Origin: Fusobacteriota bacterium
GTDB taxonomy: Bacteria > Bacillota > TC1
Direction: 5' to 3'
Assembly (NCBI GenBank): GCA_009773805.1
Contig: WTXA01000003.1
Span: forward strand, 1 to 52,865
Length of the DNA stretch: 52,865 bases
Shown: piece by piece, positions 18,028-25,938 of the stretch
Layout: each line of letters begins with the position of its first letter
Numbering within the stretch: the stretch's first letter is position 1
Program-made: the position numbers and the translations under genes
Notes under the pieces: generated by a model
The model's input: only the letters and a program-made list of their open reading frames with translations
Told to the model about the DNA's origin: nothing
The model's database searches: none

Positions 18028-18585
18028 ATGATAAGTATTTTATTAGGCTCAGGTTTTGAAGAAATTGAAGCTATTACAGTATTTGATATTCTTAAAAGAG
18101 CTGGAGCAGATGTATTGTTAGTTTCAGTTACTGGAACATTAGAGGTAAGTAGTGCAAGGAACCTAGTTCTAAAAGCTGATTACTTAATAGATGATATAAA
18201 GGACAAAAAACATCAGATGATAGTTATACCTGGTGGAATGGGTGGAGTAAGAAGGATAATTAACTCACCTTCAGCCAAGATATTTTTGCAAAAAATATAT
18301 ATGGATAAAGCAAAAATAGCTGCAATTTGTGCTGGTCCTCTTGTACTTGATAAATTTGGCTTATTCTCAAATGAAACAAAATATACATGTTACCCTGGAG
18401 TTGAACAAGAGATTACAGCTGGTAATTACATAAAAGAAGATGTTGTTGTTGATGGACAATTTATCACTTCAGTGGCACCAGGAACTGCTGCTGAATTTGC
18501 ATTTAAACTTGTAGAAATACTTTATGATAAAAAGACAACTATGAATTTAAGGAAATCCTGGTTTGGACAAAAGGATGAAGATTAA
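18028..18585 (+). CDS. DJ-1/PfpI family protein
   Basis: The 185-residue product opens ISILLGSGFEEIEAITVFDI and has VIPGGMGGVRRI and AAICAGPLVLDKFGLF. The nucleophile-elbow cysteine is at about residue 101. This matches the DJ-1 (YajL/ThiJ) branch of the class I glutamine amidotransferase-like fold. Suggested activities in the family include deglycase or glyoxalase-like chemistry and redox-linked chaperoning, so no substrate is assigned. It overlaps queH by 11 bases at its 3' end. Confidence 0.88.
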   Translation: MISILLGSGFEEIEAITVFDILKRAGADVLLVSVTGTLEVSSARNLVLKADYLIDDIKDKKHQMIVIPGGMGGVRRIINSPSAKIFLQKIYMDKAKIAAICAGPLVLDKFGLFSNETKYTCYPGVEQEITAGNYIKEDVVVDGQFITSVAPGTAAEFAFKLVEILYDKKTTMNLRKSWFGQKDED

Positions 18586-19192
18586 CTATAACTTTGAAAT
18601 GATGAATATAATTAAGGGATTTAATGGTAGAAGACCAAGTCTTTTACTACACAGTTGTTGTGGCCCTTGTAGTACAAGTGTTATTTTAAGGTTAAAGGAT
18701 TATTTTGAAATAACAGTTTACTACTATAATCCTAATATTTATCCAAAAGAAGAATATTTGCGTAGAGAAGAAGAACAAAGGTTATACCTAGATTCACTTG
18801 GAATCAAATATATCCAAGGTGATTATGAAAATGATAAATATGAGTCAGCTATTAGTGGTTTGGAAATGGAGCCAGAAGGTGGATTGAGATGCAGTGTATG
18901 TTTTAAGATGCGACTTGAAAATACTGCCACAATTGCTGATAAATTAAATGCAGAATATTTTACAACTACCTTGACCGTCAGTACTCATAAAAATAGTAAA
19001 GTGATTAACGAAATTGGGTTGGAGATTGCTAAAGATATTAAGGTGAAATACCTAAGTAGTGACTTCAAGAAGGATGATGGATATAAGAAGTCAGTCCAGA
19101 TGAGCCAAGAATTGGGTATGTATCGCCAAGATTACTGTGGTTGTTTTTATAGCAAGAAAGAAAGAGAGAAAAAAATTGAAGAAAATGTTTGA
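18575..19192 (+). CDS. queH: Epoxyqueuosine reductase QueH
   Basis: QueH reduces epoxyqueuosine to queuosine in the wobble position of GUN tRNAs and replaces the cobalamin-dependent QueG in many anaerobes. The 205-residue product has LLLHSCCGPCSTSV with cysteines at 28, 29 and 32, then GGLRCSVCFKMRL and the C-terminal DYCGCFYSKKER, which together supply iron-sulfur and active-site cysteines. I chose ATG 18575 (MKINYNFEMM, as in homologues); TTG 18563 is possible. It overlaps the genes on both sides. No other queuosine gene is in the window. Confidence 0.9.
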   Translation: MKINYNFEMMNIIKGFNGRRPSLLLHSCCGPCSTSVILRLKDYFEITVYYYNPNIYPKEEYLRREEEQRLYLDSLGIKYIQGDYENDKYESAISGLEMEPEGGLRCSVCFKMRLENTATIADKLNAEYFTTTLTVSTHKNSKVINEIGLEIAKDIKVKYLSSDFKKDDGYKKSVQMSQELGMYRQDYCGCFYSKKEREKKIEENV

Positions 19193-19838
19193 CAAAATTC
19201 TGTTCGACTTAGATGGTACAATTACAGATTCAAAAGAAGGTATTTTAAAATCAATTAGATATGCTTATGAAAAAATGGGCTTAGAACAACCAGAAGATGA
19301 TTACCTTATAGATTTTCTTGGACCTCCTTTATGGGAATCTTTTGTACATAAAGTAGGTTTAAGCAAAAAAGATGCAGAAAAAGGTGTAGCATTTTTTAGA
19401 GAGAGATTCCAACCATTAGGTATTTATGAAAATAAATTATTTCCAGGAATGTCAGAATTGTTACATCTTTTGAGTCAAAGAAATGACTTGAAAATATATA
19501 TAGCAACAGCAAAACCATTACCAAGTGCAATTAGAGTATTAGAATATTTCAAAATTATCAAATATTTTGATGACATTAGTGGAGCTACCTTTGATGGTAC
19601 AATAAATGGTAAGTCACAAGTGATTGCTAATTTAATCAGTAAGTTTGAACCTGATTTCAATCGTGAAAGAACACTCATGATTGGTGATAGAGATCATGAT
19701 ATATTCGGAGCTAAGGAACATGGACTGAAGTCACTAGGCGTACTTTATGGTTATGGTAGTATGGAAGAAATCAAAAACGCTGATTTCTTGGTAGAATCAG
19801 TGCCTGAATTACAAAAGTTCTTATTGGGAGGTAAATAA
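19185..19838 (+). CDS. HAD-family phosphatase (phosphoglycolate phosphatase-like)
   Basis: A haloacid-dehalogenase hydrolase of 217 residues. The nucleophile motif KILFDLDGTITDS lies at residues 3-15, a helical cap follows, motif II is about YIATAK, and motif IV is MIGDRDHDIFGAKEHGL. The family includes Gph and PpaX-like pyrophosphatases; the substrate cannot be settled from sequence. I chose ATG 19185, overlapping queH by eight bases, because residues before it are unlike the family. Its stop overlaps the next start (19838). Confidence 0.85.
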   Translation: MFDKILFDLDGTITDSKEGILKSIRYAYEKMGLEQPEDDYLIDFLGPPLWESFVHKVGLSKKDAEKGVAFFRERFQPLGIYENKLFPGMSELLHLLSQRNDLKIYIATAKPLPSAIRVLEYFKIIKYFDDISGATFDGTINGKSQVIANLISKFEPDFNRERTLMIGDRDHDIFGAKEHGLKSLGVLYGYGSMEEIKNADFLVESVPELQKFLLGGK

Positions 19839-20965
19839 TGGAATTTGATATTAAAAAATCCCTGCTGGACCAATTAGAAAAGCAAGGTTATGGTAAGTTG
19901 TTAGATGTACAAGAAAAGGTCATACCATACATGTTAGACAAGGAAAATATTGTGGTGGAAGCACCAACTGGCTCAGGTAAGACATTGGCCTATGCTATTC
20001 CTATACTTAATATGTTGACTGATGATAAAAACGTTAAGTTTATAATTATGGTTCCTACAAAGGAATTAGGAGCTCAAATAACCAATGAGTTTAAAAAATT
20101 TACAGATAAAGTTTTATTTCTACCAGACCAGGTAGGTAAAGAACGACAATTGGATAGTCTTAAAAAAATCAGACCAGAAATCTTGGTGGGAATGCCCAAC
20201 AGGCTATTTGAACTAATAGTTCTTGGAAAGATAAAGTTAAACCATCTTGAATACCTGATAATTGATGAAGGTGATAAGGTGCTAAAGCGTGAGAATCAAC
20301 AATATGTGGAAGAAATACTTAAGAGTTCATTAAAAACAACACCTTTAGCCTTTTTTTCAGCAACTTTTAGACCAATTGATCAAGAGACTATAAATCAATA
20401 TAGAAAAGATATTGTTTATATTGATTCAAAGGTAATTGTAGGAGATGTTAAACACTACTATCTAATGTCTGACGAGAAAAGAAAAATTGAGAATATGTTT
20501 AAGGTTCTTAAAGGTTTAGATGCAAAAAAAAGCATTATTTTCATAAATAGATCTGTTGGTGTAGAAGGTTTAGTAGCTAGATTTAATCAACAAACTAGAG
20601 AAGTTTTTAAACTACACACTGACATGGATATGCAACAGCGTAAAACGGTCTTGGAAAGATTTAGAAAGTCTAGTTATTCAATATTGATAACTACAGATGT
20701 TTTCTCTAGAGGATTGGATATTCCTGATACTGATTGTGTGATTCACTATGATCTGCCAAAAACGGGAAATATATATATACATAGAAGCGGTCGGACTGGT
20801 AGAGGCTTTAGAAAAGGCTCTGTGGTTTCTCTTGTTGCTGAGGGTGAGAAACAGTTATTCTATGATGTGCGTAGTATGTCAAGGTTACATATTGGACAAA
20901 TAGGCCTTAGAAAAGATGGTAGTATATTCTTTATGACTAAAGGTGTAAATAATAGTCAAAAATAG
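19838..20965 (+). CDS. DEAD-box RNA helicase family protein
   Basis: A 375-residue superfamily 2 helicase core with little extra sequence. Seen are a Q-motif-like LDVQEKVIPYM, motif I APTGSGKT, Ia PTKELGAQ, motif II as DEGD rather than DEAD, SATF for motif III, VFSRGLDIPDTDCVIHYDLP, and motif VI HRSGRTGRG. RNA unwinding or ribosome assembly is plausible but unproven. The first base overlaps the HAD stop. A terminator hairpin follows within one base of the stop. Confidence 0.88.
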   Translation: MEFDIKKSLLDQLEKQGYGKLLDVQEKVIPYMLDKENIVVEAPTGSGKTLAYAIPILNMLTDDKNVKFIIMVPTKELGAQITNEFKKFTDKVLFLPDQVGKERQLDSLKKIRPEILVGMPNRLFELIVLGKIKLNHLEYLIIDEGDKVLKRENQQYVEEILKSSLKTTPLAFFSATFRPIDQETINQYRKDIVYIDSKVIVGDVKHYYLMSDEKRKIENMFKVLKGLDAKKSIIFINRSVGVEGLVARFNQQTREVFKLHTDMDMQQRKTVLERFRKSSYSILITTDVFSRGLDIPDTDCVIHYDLPKTGNIYIHRSGRTGRGFRKGSVVSLVAEGEKQLFYDVRSMSRLHIGQIGLRKDGSIFFMTKGVNNSQK

Positions 20966-21803
20966 GAGGTTGGGGTGCAAAAACCCTGACCTCTTTATTA
21001 TCTCTAAAGTGATTAAAGATATATAAATGGGAATGGAGGAAAAGCCTAGGAGCATTTTCTTCACCATATAGAAAATCGCCAACAAGTGGGTGGCCAATAT
21101 GAGACATATGGACTCTAATTTGGTGCGTTCTACCTGAATGGAGAATTATTCTCAAGAGGCTATACTTATCACTCCTAGACAAAGTCAAGTATTCTGTCTT
21201 AGAATCCTTTCCATTATCCGTTACTATCCTTCTTATGGAAGGTGCGTCAATCTTAGCTATTGGTTCATCAATAACTTCATGATCCTTTTCAACCACTCCT
21301 TCGACTAATGCTATATACTCCTTATATGGTCGATTTATTGTTAGTGCATGCTGGGCAATAGGATGTTTGGCAAAGATAATGACACCAGATGTTGTCTTAT
21401 CAAGTCGATTAATTGGATGTAAGGACATAAAGCCATCTTTTTGGATATGATAAATAACGCCATTGGCAATGGTATTATCCATATGACCTGATGTTGGATG
21501 AGTAGCCATATTATATTCTTTATATAAGGCTATATAATCATAATCTTCATATAGGATATTTAACTCCATCTTAACAGGTAAAACTCTAGACGGATCATCT
21601 AAATATGGGTTTATGGTGACTTGATCACCAACAGCTAAAGGATGCCAAAATTTTTGGATTTTATCATTAACTAGAACCTTGTCGTTATTTCTTAGCTTTA
21701 TTAAATAATGACTAGAAAGTTCCTTTTTCTTTAAAAAATCCTTTAAGGACAAACCTTGTTCTTCTGTATTTATAATATAATTAATAAATCCTGCTTTGTT
21801 CAT
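20937..21803 (-). CDS. RluA-family pseudouridine synthase
   Basis: Converts uridine to pseudouridine in rRNA or tRNA. The 288-residue product has an N-terminal S4-like segment (SLKDFLKKKELSSHYLIKLR, then VLVNDKIQ) and the catalytic block HPINRLDKTTSGVIIFAKH with the active-site Asp. GRTHQIRVHMSHIGHPLVGD and the final GEENAPRLFLHSHLYIF complete the fold. RluC, RluD and RluA subtypes cannot be separated here. I chose the ATG at 21803, preceded by GGGAGG, over an ATG 12 bases earlier. Its 3' end overlaps the convergent helicase gene by 29 bases. Confidence 0.92.
   Translation of the reverse strand: MNKAGFINYIINTEEQGLSLKDFLKKKELSSHYLIKLRNNDKVLVNDKIQKFWHPLAVGDQVTINPYLDDPSRVLPVKMELNILYEDYDYIALYKEYNMATHPTSGHMDNTIANGVIYHIQKDGFMSLHPINRLDKTTSGVIIFAKHPIAQHALTINRPYKEYIALVEGVVEKDHEVIDEPIAKIDAPSIRRIVTDNGKDSKTEYLTLSRSDKYSLLRIILHSGRTHQIRVHMSHIGHPLVGDFLYGEENAPRLFLHSHLYIFNHFRDNKEVRVFAPQPPIFDYYLHL
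20966..20996. terminator. Intrinsic terminator hairpin inside the opposing rlu gene
   Basis: GAGGTTGGGGT (20966-20976) pairs with ACCCTGACCTC (20983-20993), including two G-T pairs, around the loop GCAAAA; TTTA follows on the + strand. It begins one base after the helicase stop. Read on the minus strand, the hairpin is followed by an ATTTTT stretch, but it lies inside the last codons of the pseudouridine synthase gene, so it most likely serves the helicase transcript. Confidence 0.75.
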
Positions 21804-21829
21804 GTTGCCTCCCATAAAATCTAATTGTC

Positions 21830-21858
21830 ATTATACTATAGACTATAAACTTTGTCAT
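21830..21858 (-). promoter_or_regulatory. Promoter of the pseudouridine synthase gene
   Basis: On the minus strand, ATGACA (21853-21858) is followed by a 17-base spacer and a perfect TATAAT (21830-21835). The predicted start is about 20 bases before the ribosome site. One mismatch in the -35 box makes this a good vegetative promoter. Confidence 0.7.
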
Positions 21859-21863
21859 TTTAC

Positions 21864-21892
21864 TTTCATATGCTTAAGTAAGATTATATAAT
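21864..21892 (+). promoter_or_regulatory. Weak candidate promoter of the YitT-family gene
   Basis: TATAAT at 21887-21892 with TTTCAT 17 bases upstream (21864-21869). The -35 box is poor. The region is the divergent intergenic space shared with the pseudouridine synthase promoter, which makes a promoter here necessary but not exactly located. Confidence 0.35.
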
Positions 21893-21913
21893 TAAGGATG
21901 AGGTGATTAATTA

Positions 21914-22771
21914 ATGATAAAAAAAATAATAGATATCAAGTTTTTAGAAAAAGTACTCTTCATAACATTAGGTGCTTTTCTGGCAGCCTTTTCCATTGAA
22001 GTTTTTTTTCTGCCAAATCAAATAATAGATGGTGGTATTGTCGGTATTTCGATGATTCTTCATGTAGTATCGGGATTACCTTTAGCGATATTCACATTCT
22101 TATTTAATATAGTATTCCTAGTATTTGGATATAACCAGATCGGAAGGAACTTTGCTATAACATCTATTTTTTCAATTAGTATGTTTTCATTTTTTCTTTC
22201 AGTATTAACATTTATGCCGGTAGTTACTGATGATGTAATATTAGGAAGTGTATTCGGGGGTATAGTTCTTGGCCTTGGGGTAGGACTTATCTTAAGATAT
22301 GGTGGCTATATTGATGGTACAGAAGTAGTAGCCATGATTCTAAATGAAAAAACAATTTTTTCAGTCGGACAAATACTAATGATTTTTAATTTGTTTATTT
22401 TAAGTGGAGCTGCCTGGATCTTTGGTTGGGACAGAGCCTTTTATTCCATATTGGCTTTCTTTATAGTCCAAAAGACCATAGATGTTGTGTTAGAAGGCCT
22501 AGACCAAGAAAAATCAGCAATGATTATATCGGACGAAGCTGAGGAAATTGCTTCAGCCATAGAATGCAGACTTGGTAGAATGGTTACCTATATTGATAGT
22601 CACGTTGGAGAAGTTAAAGATAAAAAAACACTTCTATATACAACTGTAACTAGGTTGGAAATGCCTAAACTACTGTTAATAGTTCATGAAAAAGATGCAG
22701 AGGCCTTTGTTGCCATTTCAGATGTAGCAGATGTAATGGATGGAAAGTATAAGAAAAAATCTATTCACTAG
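21914..22771 (+). CDS. YitT-family membrane protein (DUF161 and DUF2179)
   Basis: The 285-residue product has an N-terminal membrane part with about five or six hydrophobic segments, containing the family-typical LGAFLAAFSIEVFFLPNQII and the GGYIDGTEVVAMILN motif (around residues 135-149). A soluble C-terminal domain follows from about residue 195 with SAMIISDEAEEIASAIECRL and HEKDAEAFVAISDVADVMDG. The transport or signalling role of this family is not known. AGGTGA precedes ATG 21914. Confidence 0.9.
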   Translation: MIKKIIDIKFLEKVLFITLGAFLAAFSIEVFFLPNQIIDGGIVGISMILHVVSGLPLAIFTFLFNIVFLVFGYNQIGRNFAITSIFSISMFSFFLSVLTFMPVVTDDVILGSVFGGIVLGLGVGLILRYGGYIDGTEVVAMILNEKTIFSVGQILMIFNLFILSGAAWIFGWDRAFYSILAFFIVQKTIDVVLEGLDQEKSAMIISDEAEEIASAIECRLGRMVTYIDSHVGEVKDKKTLLYTTVTRLEMPKLLLIVHEKDAEAFVAISDVADVMDGKYKKKSIH

Positions 22772-22779
22772 GAGGAAGC

Positions 22780-24429
22780 ATGAAAGATTTTATAATAAAA
22801 AAAGAAGATGTCGGTATGTCGGTCTATGACTTCTTCAAGAAACAGGAATTAGACTTTGTTCCTATAGCTTTTAGTATTAATAACCGACTAGTAACACATG
22901 ATACTTTAGTTGAGTTAAATGATTTAGTTGTGTCATATTCAATGACCCATAAAATCGGCTACAATGTCTACAAAGAAAGCTTGGGGTTTCTATTAACTTA
23001 TGTGGTTAAAAGTTTGCTGCCGGCAGGTAATTTCGAATTGTCACATACAATATCTAAGAGTACTTATGGATGTTTTAGAGATGGATTGCTAATCACAAGT
23101 GATGACGCTGTTAGGATAAAGTCCAAGATGAAAGAAATTATCAAGAGTGACTTGCCATTCAAGGTTAAACACATGACTAGAGATGAGGCTTTGAAAGTTT
23201 TTGAAAATTATTCAAATTTCAATGAAAAACACCAATATGGAGATAAATTTCCAGAGGAAATACCTATGTATAGCATAGGAGATGATGAAAGTTTCATGGA
23301 CAATTATTATGGACCTTTAGTACCATCGGCTAAATATTTAGAAATGTTTGATGTTCAACATTTTATGCCAGGAGTACTTCTTAGACTAGCCAAAAGAAAT
23401 AATCCTAATAAGCTATTCTTATTTGAGGAACAACCTAAAATATTTGATATGATTGAAGAAACTAATCGAATTGTTAATATATTAGAACTATCCTATATTA
23501 CTTCTTTAAATAGACAGATTATAGAAGGTCGTGGCAAGGAAATGATACTAATCGGCGAAGCCTTGCAAGAACAAAAGATTGCACAGATTGCGAAACATAT
23601 TTCTAATAATAGCTACAAGTATCAATTAATTATGATTTCTGGTCCATCTTCTTCAGGAAAAACAACTTTTTCTAAAAAAATGAAAGTATCATTAATGGCT
23701 CATGGACATAAACCTATATTAATGTCACTTGATGACTTCTATTTAAATAGAGACAGTACGCCTTTAGATGAAGATGGAAAACCAGACTTTGAAAATATTC
23801 ATTCAATAGATATTGAATTATTCCAGGATACATTAACTAAATTAATAAATGGTGAAGAAGTAGAAACACCTGTTTTCAATTTTAAAACTGGAATGCGAGA
23901 ACATACTGGCAACAAGATCAAAAAGGATAAGGAGAGCCCAATAATAATAGAGGGCATTCATGGGATGAATCCAATTCTAACAAGCAAAGTACCAAGGCAT
24001 ATGAAATATATTGTCTATGTTACTGCCTTGACTCCTTTAAACCTAGATCCTTCAAATCATATAAAAACTGCTGACGGAAGAATAATTAGAAGAATGGTCA
24101 GAGATAATAGATTTAGATCACTAGATACAGAAAAAACTTTTAGTATATGGCCAAGTGTTAGAAAAGGTGAAGAAAACAATATATTCAAGTATCAGGAGTT
24201 AGCAGATATTCACTTTAATTCTAGTCTCCCACATGAACTTAATGTTTTAAAAGTCTATGCGGAACCATTATTAAAAACAGTAACAGCTGATTCTATATAC
24301 TATATTGAAGCTCAACATTTATTGAATATCTTAAGGTTTTGTGAACCATTAGATGCCATGTGGGTACCTTCGAACTCTATTCTAAGAGAATTTATAGGGC
24401 AAGGTATCATGGGTGGATTAGATGTTTAA
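22780..24429 (+). CDS. Nucleoside kinase with TGS and ThrRS-like N-terminal domains
   Basis: The first 60 residues resemble a TGS domain, and the next part up to about 200 resembles the second additional domain of threonyl-tRNA synthetase (ELSHTISKST, then FMPGVLLRLAKR). A P-loop uridine-kinase domain follows: MISGPSSSGKTTFSKKM, SLDDFYLNRD and IIIEGIHGMNPIL. This fusion is common in Clostridia and annotated as nucleoside or uridine kinase; its exact substrate is uncertain. At 549 residues it is full length. The stop overlaps the nfo start by eight bases. Confidence 0.88.
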   Translation: MKDFIIKKEDVGMSVYDFFKKQELDFVPIAFSINNRLVTHDTLVELNDLVVSYSMTHKIGYNVYKESLGFLLTYVVKSLLPAGNFELSHTISKSTYGCFRDGLLITSDDAVRIKSKMKEIIKSDLPFKVKHMTRDEALKVFENYSNFNEKHQYGDKFPEEIPMYSIGDDESFMDNYYGPLVPSAKYLEMFDVQHFMPGVLLRLAKRNNPNKLFLFEEQPKIFDMIEETNRIVNILELSYITSLNRQIIEGRGKEMILIGEALQEQKIAQIAKHISNNSYKYQLIMISGPSSSGKTTFSKKMKVSLMAHGHKPILMSLDDFYLNRDSTPLDEDGKPDFENIHSIDIELFQDTLTKLINGEEVETPVFNFKTGMREHTGNKIKKDKESPIIIEGIHGMNPILTSKVPRHMKYIVYVTALTPLNLDPSNHIKTADGRIIRRMVRDNRFRSLDTEKTFSIWPSVRKGEENNIFKYQELADIHFNSSLPHELNVLKVYAEPLLKTVTADSIYYIEAQHLLNILRFCEPLDAMWVPSNSILREFIGQGIMGGLDV

Positions 24430-25264
24430 TATTGGATGTCATATGTCTGTTTCCAAAGGTTATAAATATATGGGTAGTAGAATATTGGAACTTGGAGGTA
24501 ATACATTTCAATATTTTTCCAGAAATCCTAGAGGCGGTAGTGTCAAAGCGATAGATAAAGCTGATGCACAAGCTCTATCTGAATTGATGATAGCTAATAG
24601 TTTCGCTCCAATATTGACCCATGCACCCTATACAATGAATATGGCGGCAGCCAAGGACGATACCTATGATTTTGCCAAAAGAGTATTTAGAGAAGACTTG
24701 GAGAGATTGGAAGAACTTCCCAGCACACTCTATAATTTTCATCCAGGTAGTCACACAGGCATGGGCATTGACTGGGGTTTAGAAAGAATTATAAAAGGCT
24801 TGAATGAAGTTGTCTTTAAGGAATCTACATCAACTATACTATTTGAAGTAATGGCGGGTAAAGGAAGCGAAATTGGTAGTAACTTTGAAGAAATAAAGAT
24901 ATTGTTGGACAATGTTAACTTCAGAGATAAGTTTGGTGTTTGTCTTGATACCTGTCATCTATATGAAAGTGGCTATGATATAGTTAATGATCTTGATGGG
25001 GTATTGGATGAGATGGAAAAATCCTTTAATTTAGATAAAATAAAAGCAATTCATTTAAATGATAGTAAAAACTCACTTGGTGCGAGAAAAGATAGACATG
25101 AAAAATTAGGTGAGGGTTCCCTAGGAATTGGAACAATAATGAATATTGTGACAAATCCAAGACTAAAGGATAAACCGTTCTTTTTAGAAACACCAAATGA
25201 AGAAGAAGGCTATGCTAGGGAAATAAAAATGATTAAGGAAATGCTTGAAAATGAGAGCAACTAA
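24422..25264 (+). CDS. nfo: Deoxyribonuclease IV (AP endonuclease)
   Basis: Cleaves DNA 5' to abasic sites and trims blocked 3' ends. The 280-residue TIM-barrel product shows IGCHMSVSKGY, LTHAPYTMNMAAAKD, YNFHPGSHTGMG, the metal-binding FEVMAGKGSEIG and CLDTCHLYESGYD, then IHLNDSKNSLGARKDRHEKL. The three-zinc ligand set seems present. It overlaps the genes on both sides; nth begins 14 bases before its stop, so both repair enzymes are likely made together. Confidence 0.95.
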   Translation: MFNIGCHMSVSKGYKYMGSRILELGGNTFQYFSRNPRGGSVKAIDKADAQALSELMIANSFAPILTHAPYTMNMAAAKDDTYDFAKRVFREDLERLEELPSTLYNFHPGSHTGMGIDWGLERIIKGLNEVVFKESTSTILFEVMAGKGSEIGSNFEEIKILLDNVNFRDKFGVCLDTCHLYESGYDIVNDLDGVLDEMEKSFNLDKIKAIHLNDSKNSLGARKDRHEKLGEGSLGIGTIMNIVTNPRLKDKPFFLETPNEEEGYAREIKMIKEMLENESN

Positions 25265-25895
25265 AAAAAGAAAAGAAATCATCGAGTTACTAAAAAAAGA
25301 ATACTGGGATGCCAAAGCAGAACTAGATTTTACAACACCATTTGAATTATTAGTAGCTACAATACTTTCTGCTCAAGCAACGGATGTTCAGGTGAATAAA
25401 GTTACCAAGGAATTATTCAAGATTGCAGGTACACCGGAGACCATGGCTTTAATGAGTGTTAATGATATGGAAAACAGTATAAAGAGTATCGGACTATATA
25501 AGAATAAGGCAAAGAATCTACTAGCTATGAGCAAGATTTTGATTGAAGATTATAATAGCCTGGTTCCAGACTCAATTGAAGAGTTGATTAAATTACCAGG
25601 AGTTGGTAGAAAGACAGCAAATGTTGTAGTAAGTAATGCTTTTGGTGTCCCAGCGATTGCAGTTGATACTCATGTTTTTCGAGTATCCAATAGATTGGGG
25701 TTAGCTGATGCAAATAATGTATTTGAGACAGAAAAACAATTGATGCAGGTGATAGAAAGACCAGACTGGACTATGATGCATCATTGTTTAATATTCCATG
25801 GTAGAAGAATTTGCAAGGCTAGAAATCCATTGTGTGATATTTGTGCTTTTAAAGAATATTGCAAATATCTGAAAATACTTTCAAAAAAAATATAA
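25251..25895 (+). CDS. nth: Endonuclease III
   Basis: A bifunctional DNA glycosylase and AP lyase for oxidised pyrimidines. The 214-residue product has ATILSAQATDVQVNKV, the helix-hairpin-helix LPGVGRKTANVV with the catalytic Lys, the catalytic Asp in AVDTHVFRVSNRLGL, and a C-terminal iron-sulfur site C-x6-C-x2-C-x5-C (CKARNPLCDICAFKEYC). I chose ATG 25251 over TTG 25245. The pairing with nfo gives an AP-site processing unit. Confidence 0.95.
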   Translation: MRATKKRKEIIELLKKEYWDAKAELDFTTPFELLVATILSAQATDVQVNKVTKELFKIAGTPETMALMSVNDMENSIKSIGLYKNKAKNLLAMSKILIEDYNSLVPDSIEELIKLPGVGRKTANVVVSNAFGVPAIAVDTHVFRVSNRLGLADANNVFETEKQLMQVIERPDWTMMHHCLIFHGRRICKARNPLCDICAFKEYCKYLKILSKKI

Positions 25896-25907
25896 TAGTG
25901 ATAAAAT
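25879..25907 (+). promoter_or_regulatory. Weak candidate promoter for secA
   Basis: TTTCAA (25879-25884), 17 bases and TAAAAT (25902-25907) precede secA. A TATAAT at 25891-25896 overlaps the nth stop but lacks a good -35 box. The AT-rich 43-base gap makes chance matches likely. Confidence 0.3.
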
Positions 25908-25938
25908 ATAAGATAGATTTTTTTATAAGGAGAAGTAC

